18,396 nt of DNA from JAAFIP01 sp043769005. Lineage in GTDB: Bacteria; Pseudomonadota; Gammaproteobacteria; Burkholderiales; Burkholderiaceae_C. Numbering within the stretch: the first letter of the stretch is position 1; each line of letters begins with the position of its first letter. The stretch spans positions 1 through 18,396 of the forward strand of contig JAYVJV010000145.1 in assembly GCA_043769005.1 (NCBI GenBank). The letters run 5' to 3'. The notes under the pieces were generated by a model. It did no database searches and had not been told where the DNA came from. It worked only from the letters and a program-made list of their open reading frames with translations. The position numbers and the translations under genes were made by a program. Below, piece after piece: positions 14,042-18,396 of the stretch.

Positions 14042-14613
14042 AAAATATCAGTCTCGATGAACTTCGCCGTGGAATGACTAGATTCTCCAACGGAGAACGT
14101 CCCTGGCTAGATCGAACCGTTGACTGGTTTATCGCCTCGCCTGAAGGCCAGTTATTTCCACTCAAGTACGTTTTCGCGCTTGCAACGAAGCAACGTCCAG
14201 CCTCCTACACAACCAACCAAGCCAAGGCTGCAATGCGCCACCTTGGCTTGGGCTATGTAAGTATCAAAGCTCAAACTCAAACTGCAGCGCAGTTTGACAA
14301 GGCAGTTGCTGCAGCAATCAATGACAAGATAAGTCGTCGACAGCGTCTGGCAAAGGCGAAGCGTATACCCATGCACTTAGTAGTGGCGCAATTTGTATTT
14401 CAACGAAATCCAGACGTTGTGGCCGAGGTACTTGACCGTGCGAATGGACACTGCGAACTCTGTAAACAGCCAGCCCCATTTTTTCGCGCCTCAAATGGTA
14501 GTCCGTATCTCGAAGTGCATCACAAACTCAAGCTGGCAGAGCACGGAGAAGACTCAGTAGAAAATGCCATAGCTGTTTGTCCAAATTGTCATCGTCAAGC
14601 CCATTACGGTTAA
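14038..14613 (+). CDS. HNH endonuclease, McrA-like
   Basis: Probable DNA endonuclease of 191 residues. The C-terminal HNH domain is complete: C139-x2-C142, LEVHH (H161/H162), N176, C181-x2-CH and H189, the zinc-finger ββα-metal form seen in McrA-type enzymes. The N-terminal part contains GQLFPLKYVFALAT (37-50) followed by a LGLGY turn (69-73). This resembles the small head domain found in front of HNH domains in ScoMcrA-like modification-dependent nucleases; that assignment is an inference. A basic stretch SRRQRLAKAKR joins the two parts. The ATG at 14038 is directly preceded by an in-frame TAA, so the protein cannot start earlier in this frame. It stands alone in an AT-rich patch without a methylase gene, which fits a type IV restriction or other accessory defence role. 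Confidence 0.85.
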   Translation: MKNISLDELRRGMTRFSNGERPWLDRTVDWFIASPEGQLFPLKYVFALATKQRPASYTTNQAKAAMRHLGLGYVSIKAQTQTAAQFDKAVAAAINDKISRRQRLAKAKRIPMHLVVAQFVFQRNPDVVAEVLDRANGHCELCKQPAPFFRASNGSPYLEVHHKLKLAEHGEDSVENAIAVCPNCHRQAHYG

Positions 14614-14750
14614 CAGTGCAATACTGCGCGTAAAAAACTCTATTAAACCGTGTGCCTTAAAAGATTTGCCAGGGTGAAGCGATGGGAGCGTGTCGGCTGG
14701 AAACTGGAGCAAAGGCGCGGTGACCAACGGGTGATTACTACTGCGGGGTT

Positions 14751-14774
14751 CGCGTGTTTTGCGGAAGTTTGCAG
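14751..14774 (-). repeat. Right arm of inverted repeat flanking the HNH gene
   Basis: CGCGTGTTTTGCGGAAGTTT is the inverted counterpart of the segment at 13860-13885. The two arms enclose the HNH gene with about 865 bases between them. Confidence 0.45.
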
Positions 14775-14851
14775 ACGACATGTCCCGTCGCCCGTCCAAG
14801 CTAATCAACGCTACAAAAGCATTGCCACGGGCTTTCAAAACCCCAATATGC

Positions 14852-14897
14852 ACTATTAATTCAATAGCTTCTTACGCGATAATCTATTGGCCTACAA
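14852..14897 (-). repeat. 46-bp dispersed repeat copy downstream of the NUDIX gene
   Basis: On the + strand it reads ACTATTAATTCAATAGCTTC then TTACGCGATAATCTATTGGCC. It aligns along 46 bases with the reverse complement of the copies at 10087 and 17620, but is more diverged. The end hairpin CTATT/AATAG around AATTC is preserved. Confidence 0.65.
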
Positions 14898-14921
14898 GCC
14901 AATACTATGGGGGGGGGAAAC

Positions 14922-15368
14922 TCACTGTGTAGTACGCTCCTGCGCAAACCATTCCAGCACCGGCACCGTGCCCGGCAAAACGGGCGTAACCTGCACGGGC
15001 AACTGCTGCCAGGCAAAGCTTTGGCCTTCGTGCATATGCAGCTCGCCTGTCCAATCAAACACCTTGCAAAAGTGTAGCCGCACCAGCGCGTGCGGGTAGT
15101 CCACCAGCTCTTGCCGCCAAGGCTGCACTGCGCCGATGCTGATGCCAATCTCTTCGCCGAGCTCGCGCCGCAGCGCCTGCTCGACGGTCTCGCCCGCCTC
15201 CAGCTTGCCACCCGGAAACTCCCAGTAGCCCGCATACACCTTGCCGGGCGGGCGGGTGGTCAGCAAGAACGCCCCGTCTGGACGGATGAGCACACCCACC
15301 GCCACTTCTACCGTTTTGCGGTCTGCCCCACCCTCGCGCGGTAGATGGCTGTCAGCTTGCAGGGCCAT
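14922..15368 (-). CDS. NUDIX hydrolase (MutT-like)
   Basis: Small hydrolase of nucleoside diphosphate derivatives, 148 residues, probably an 8-oxo-dGTP-type MutT enzyme that cleans the nucleotide pool. The full NUDIX box is present: G54-x5-E60-x7-R68-E69-L-x-E72-E73-x-G75-I. Upstream are VEVAVGVLIRPDGAFLLTTRP and YWEFPGGKLE, as in MutT. The ATG at 15368 is chosen because it overlaps the stop of the upstream ATPase gene by one base (TAATG), indicating translational coupling; the frame is open back to 15449 but that part overlaps the ATPase gene. The same neighbours (secA, argJ, DUF815 ATPase) occur together in many Betaproteobacteria. A run of nine G on the + strand lies just after its stop. 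Confidence 0.9.
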   Translation of the reverse strand: MALQADSHLPREGGADRKTVEVAVGVLIRPDGAFLLTTRPPGKVYAGYWEFPGGKLEAGETVEQALRRELGEEIGISIGAVQPWRQELVDYPHALVRLHFCKVFDWTGELHMHEGQSFAWQQLPVQVTPVLPGTVPVLEWFAQERTTQ

Positions 15369-16240
15369 TACTGGACATGCCGCCCCGCATAGTCGCGCGC
15401 AAACTGGTAAGCCACGCGGCCGCTGCGCGAAGCGCGCTCTAGCGACCACACCAGAGACTCGGGCTTGGCGGCTTCGATGGCGGCCTCGGGCACGTTAAAG
15501 GAGCGCAGCCACTGGGCCACGATGGTCAGGTATTCGTCCTGGCTGAAGGGGTAAAAACTGACCCACAGGCCAAAGCGCTCGGACAGGGAGATTTTTTCTT
15601 CCACGCCCTCACCGGGGTGCACCTCGCCATCCTCAGTGTGGGTGTAGCTAAGGTTTTCTTTCATGTACTCGGGCAGCAGGTGGCGGCGGTTGCTGGTGGC
15701 GTAGATCAGCACGTTGGGCGCGCTGGCGGCCACCGTACCATCCAGCACCGACTTGAGCGCTTTGTACGAGCTTTCGCCGTCGTCAAAGCTCAGGTCGTCG
15801 CAGAAGACGATGAATTTTTCGGCTCGCTCACTCACCACGTCGATGATGTCGGGCAGGTCGATCAAGTCAGCCTTGTCCACCTCGATCAAACGCAGGCCTT
15901 GGCTGGTGTATTCATTCAAACAGGCCTTGATGAGGGAGGATTTGCCGGTGCCGCGTGCACCGGTCAGTAGCACGTTGTTGGCGGGCAGGCCTTGGACAAA
16001 CTGCAAGGTGTTGCGCTGGATTTTTTCTTTTTGCTGCTCGATTTCTTTGAGATCACCTAGGCGCATCACCCCCACATGGCGCACCGGCTCCATGGTGCCG
16101 TGGCCCGAGCTGCGCTTGCGGTAGCGCCAGGCGGTGGCTGCGGTCCAGTCGGGCGCACTCAGGGGTTGCGGCAGGATGGATTCGATGCGCGCCAGCAGGC
16201 TTTCGGCGCGGACGATGAGGTGTTCAAATTTTTCGTTCAT
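15368..16240 (-). CDS. ATP-binding protein of the DUF815 family
   Basis: P-loop ATPase of 290 residues of unknown cellular role. Walker A GARGTGKS (94-101) follows PANNVLLT, Walker B lies in FIVFCDDLSF (143-152), and NVLIYATSNRRHLLPEYM provides a sensor-1-like segment; this set and SERFGLWVSFYPFSQDEYL are characteristic of DUF815. The start is taken at the ATG (16240), with GGTGAA upstream. A GTG 12 bases earlier (16252) is also possible but coincides with the end of an intergenic repeat. The stop overlaps the NUDIX start by one base. It belongs to the - strand block headed by argJ, 111 bases upstream. Confidence 0.88.
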   Translation of the reverse strand: MNEKFEHLIVRAESLLARIESILPQPLSAPDWTAATAWRYRKRSSGHGTMEPVRHVGVMRLGDLKEIEQQKEKIQRNTLQFVQGLPANNVLLTGARGTGKSSLIKACLNEYTSQGLRLIEVDKADLIDLPDIIDVVSERAEKFIVFCDDLSFDDGESSYKALKSVLDGTVAASAPNVLIYATSNRRHLLPEYMKENLSYTHTEDGEVHPGEGVEEKISLSERFGLWVSFYPFSQDEYLTIVAQWLRSFNVPEAAIEAAKPESLVWSLERASRSGRVAYQFARDYAGRHVQ

Positions 16241-16251
16241 GGTGTCTTTCA

Positions 16252-16342
16252 CCGTTCGCGTTGAGATTGGCCTGTCCGGAGCTTGCCAAAGGGTCGAAAC
16301 GCAGAGGTTGCATGATGGCTTCGACAGGCTCAGCCCGAACGG
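16252..16342. repeat. Intergenic inverted repeat of the GTTCGNNNTGAGCNTGTCGAA type
   Basis: The right part (16317-16342) reads CTTCGACAGGCTCAGCCCGA then ACGG. The left part (from 16252) reads CCGTTCGCGTTGAGATTGGC, then CTGTCCGGAGCTTGCC and GGTCGAAACG. The two are imperfect inverted copies. This type of GC-rich repeat (CGACAGGCTCAGCCCGAACG) is scattered between genes in many Proteobacteria. It fills most of the gap between argJ and the DUF815 gene and may form an mRNA hairpin there. Confidence 0.7.
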
Positions 16343-16351
16343 GGTTTAGTA

Positions 16352-17581
16352 TTAACTGCGGTAGTCTGCGTTGATCTTCACGTAGTCGTAGCTGAAATCG
16401 CAGGTCCACACGGTGTCCTCTACGCTGCCACGCCCCAGACCTACATGGATGGTGATCTCGCTTTGCTTCATCACGCGCGCGCCATCTTCTTCGCGGTAGC
16501 TGGGGTTGCGGCCACCGCCTATGACAACACTCACGTCGTCCAAATGGAGACTGATTTTGGTTTGGTCCAAATCGGCGATGCCTGCGTAACCCACGGCGGC
16601 CAGGATACGGCCCAAGTTGGGGTCGCTGGCAAAGAAGGCAGTTTTGACCAGGGGCGAATGGGCGATGGCGTAGGCCACCTTGCAGCATTCGTCAGTGCTC
16701 TTGCCACCGCTGACCTTGACGGTGATGAATTTGGTAGCGCCCTCGCCGTCGCGCACGATGGCCTGCGCCAGCTTTTGCGCGACACCCAGCATGGCGGTTT
16801 TGAGGGCCCGGCCTTCGGCGCTGGCCCACGTAGATATTGCGCTGTGCGCTACTTTGTTGGTAGCAATTACGACAAAACTATCGTTGGTTGACGTGTCGCC
16901 ATCCACCGTCACGCGGTTGAACGAGCCGTTGGCCAGCTCGGTGGCCAGTTGCTGCATCAAGTGCTGCGGCACGGTGGCATCGGTCGCCATAAAGCCCAGC
17001 ATGGTGGCCATGTTGGGGCGGATCATGCCTGCGCCCTTGCTGATGCCGGTGACGGTGACGGTTTTGCCACCCACTTGCGCTTGGGTGCTAAAGGCCTTGG
17101 GCAAGGTGTCGGTGGTCATGATGCCCTGCGCCGCGCGCAGCCAGTTGTTCTCTTTGGCATCCGCAATGGCAGCAGGCAGGCCCGCCACGATGCGGTCAGC
17201 GGGCAGCGACTCCATGATGACACCCGTGCTGAAAGGCAAAATCTGCTCGGCTGCAATGCCCAGCGTGCCAGCCAATGCCGCGCAGGTACTGCGCGCGCGG
17301 GCCATACCATCGTCGCCGGTGCCTGCGTTGGCATTGCCGGTATTGATCAGCATGGCACGGATACCGAGCTTGCCTTGCAGATGTTCCCGGCAGATTTGCA
17401 CCGGCGCGGCGCAAAAGCGGTTTTGCGTGAAAACGCCGGCCACCGAAGCACCTGCGTCCAGCAACACCACCGACAAATCTTTGCGGTTGGCTTTGCGAAT
17501 ACCTGCTTCGGCAACGCCTATTTTCAGACCGGCTACGCTGTGCAGGGTGGCTGGATCAGGGGCGAGAAGATTGACGGCCAT
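16352..17581 (-). CDS. argJ: Bifunctional glutamate N-acetyltransferase / amino-acid acetyltransferase ArgJ
   Basis: Arginine biosynthesis enzyme that moves the acetyl group from N-acetylornithine to glutamate; bifunctional members also use acetyl-CoA. The 409-residue protein has the self-cleavage site in SKGAGMIRPNMATMLGF, with nucleophile T193 following A192, as well as TGNANAGTG (81-89), STGVIMESLP (118-127) and TTDTLPKAF (156-164). The C-terminal half carries DGDTSTNDSF. Length is typical. The start is secured by GAGGAG eight bases before the ATG. Like other ArgJ proteins it should mature into alpha and beta chains. Upstream (109 bases) is secA on the same strand, with a dispersed-repeat copy in the gap. 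Confidence 0.96.
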   Translation of the reverse strand: MAVNLLAPDPATLHSVAGLKIGVAEAGIRKANRKDLSVVLLDAGASVAGVFTQNRFCAAPVQICREHLQGKLGIRAMLINTGNANAGTGDDGMARARSTCAALAGTLGIAAEQILPFSTGVIMESLPADRIVAGLPAAIADAKENNWLRAAQGIMTTDTLPKAFSTQAQVGGKTVTVTGISKGAGMIRPNMATMLGFMATDATVPQHLMQQLATELANGSFNRVTVDGDTSTNDSFVVIATNKVAHSAISTWASAEGRALKTAMLGVAQKLAQAIVRDGEGATKFITVKVSGGKSTDECCKVAYAIAHSPLVKTAFFASDPNLGRILAAVGYAGIADLDQTKISLHLDDVSVVIGGGRNPSYREEDGARVMKQSEITIHVGLGRGSVEDTVWTCDFSYDYVKINADYRS

Positions 17582-17619
17582 AAATACTCCTCAAGGGCAA
17601 ATTTAAGTAACAAATCAGG

Positions 17620-17665
17620 CTGCAGCCCAATAAAATATAGCGTAAGCAGCTACTGAATATATAGC
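17620..17665 (+). repeat. 46-bp dispersed repeat copy between secA and argJ
   Basis: The segment begins CTGCAGCCCAATAAAATATA, has the core GCGTAAGCAGCTACTGA and ends TATATAGC. It matches the copies at 10087 and 11096 base for base over most of its length. It lies in non-coding DNA, 38 bases before the argJ start codon on the - strand side. Confidence 0.8.
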
Positions 17666-17690
17666 AAGTATGCAGTGCCTACAGCACAGG

Positions 17691-18396
17691 TCAAGTCAGC
17701 TTTCCGTGGCAGAACTTGAACTTTTTGCCACTGCCGCAATGGCAGGGGTCATTGCGGCCCACATGCGCCATGCCTGCGGGACGGCCCTGGTTCTGCGTGC
17801 TGGCATCTACCGTGGTTTGCACCTCGCCCGTTTCGGTGGGTGCGGTGTAGGTTACGTTAGAGATGCTTTCCGCGCGCTGCTCCATGGCACTGGTGGCTTG
17901 CTCGATCTGCTCGTTGGTTTGCACCTTCACCGTCATCAAGGTTTTGGTGACTTCGTTTTTCACCAGATCCAGCAACTGACCAAACAGCTCAAAGGCTTCG
18001 CGTTTGTATTCCTGCTTGGGCTGCTTTTGCGCGTAGCCACGCAGGTGTATGCCCTGACGCAGATAGTCCAGCGATGCCAAATGTTCACGCCAGTGCGAAT
18101 CGATCGATTGCAGCATGACAGACCGCTCGTACTGATGCAGCAGCGCCGGATCGACATCCTTGAACTTGGTGTTGTATGCAGCATTCGCCTGCTCAACGAT
18201 ACGTGCGGCAATTATTTCGCCGTCAATTTCCGCGTCTGACTTCATCCATTCATCAATCGGTACCTGAATATTGAAATCAGCCGCCAGCGTTGTGGTGAGC
18301 GTCGGAATATCCCATTGCTCTTCAACTGTTTCAGGCGGTACAAACTGGCTCACGACACCAGCGAGCACGCCGCCGCGCATGCCGACGATGGTTTCG
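17691..18396 (-). CDS. secA: Protein translocase subunit SecA, C-terminal part
   Basis: ATPase motor that drives preproteins through SecYEG; only the last 235 or so residues are present and the frame runs off the right edge (5' part outside). The helical scaffold region is clear: LLHQYERSVMLQSIDSHWRE, HLASLDYLRQGIHLRGYAQK and YKREAFELFGQLL. It is followed by a variable linker and the C-terminal zinc/SecB-binding motif RNDPCHCGSGKKFKFCHG. The stop is at 17691. The order secA - argJ - DUF815 - NUDIX matches a block common in Burkholderiales. Confidence 0.96.
   Translation of the reverse strand, partial: ETIVGMRGGVLAGVVSQFVPPETVEEQWDIPTLTTTLAADFNIQVPIDEWMKSDAEIDGEIIAARIVEQANAAYNTKFKDVDPALLHQYERSVMLQSIDSHWREHLASLDYLRQGIHLRGYAQKQPKQEYKREAFELFGQLLDLVKNEVTKTLMTVKVQTNEQIEQATSAMEQRAESISNVTYTAPTETGEVQTTVDASTQNQGRPAGMAHVGRNDPCHCGSGKKFKFCHGKLT

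Larger units (their letters stand above)
14614..14921. other. Intergenic stretch between the HNH and NUDIX genes
   Basis: This 308-base stretch contains the right arm of the inverted repeat (14751-14774), a dispersed-repeat copy (14852-14897) and a run of nine G (14909-14917). Short open frames here (for example 14650-14859 +) show no recognisable family, and no convincing terminator was found for either flanking gene. Confidence 0.6.

Noticed and set aside
15369..15449. N-terminal extension of the NUDIX protein
   Set aside because: It overlaps the end of the ATPase gene; the TAATG overlap start is normal for coupled genes.
16680..17656. Long + strand open frames opposite argJ
   Set aside because: They are shadows of argJ; the low-complexity Ala/Pro/Ser composition has no family features.
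17666..17690. Terminator after secA (GTGC/GCAC stem)
   Set aside because: The stem is four base pairs with no following T-run.

Overview
The window looks like chromosome from a betaproteobacterium of the Comamonadaceae (Rhodoferax/Polaromonas-like). This rests on the fairly GC-rich codon use, the block secA - argJ - DUF815 ATPase - NUDIX hydrolase, the LivHMGF set, orphan Bug-family (TctC) binding proteins, and a dispersed repeat of a type common in that family. The genus is an inference.

Layout. 1-1296: 3' part of rarA (AAA+ replication-associated recombination protein), + strand. 1503-5097: a compact + strand operon for a branched-chain amino-acid type ABC importer (livH, livM, livG, livF) with no binding-protein gene in view. 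5266-7131 and 7313-9148: tandem paralogues, each with a signal peptide, a 7TMR-DISMED2-like periplasmic domain, seven membrane helices and a GGDEF-like domain whose signature is D-D-D-H-F, so probably receptors without cyclase activity. 9152-12277: a - strand group of an NADH-dependent 2Fe-2S flavoprotein reductase followed by two Bug-type solute-binding proteins. 12366-13451: a divergent + strand NAD-dependent epimerase/SDR-like protein. 13452-14921: an AT-richer, gene-poor accessory patch with one HNH nuclease gene (14038-14613), a large hairpin, a tiny overlapping upstream ORF and two repeat copies. 14922-18396: - strand housekeeping block of the secA 3' end, argJ, a DUF815 ATPase and a NUDIX hydrolase.

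The most unusual signal is a 46-bp dispersed repeat. Five copies were found by eye (10087, 11096, 13442, 14852, 17620), with a related half-copy inside rarA (527-563). Two copies encode the signal peptides of the two Bug proteins, one supplies the stop codon of the epimerase gene, and the rarA copy adds an in-frame segment in the opposite orientation. The repeat therefore seems to have been taken into coding sequence several times. The tandem receptors sharing a changed GGDEF signature, and the HNH (McrA-like) gene in a structured low-GC patch, are the other main points. No RNA genes, CRISPR arrays or intact insertion sequences were seen.
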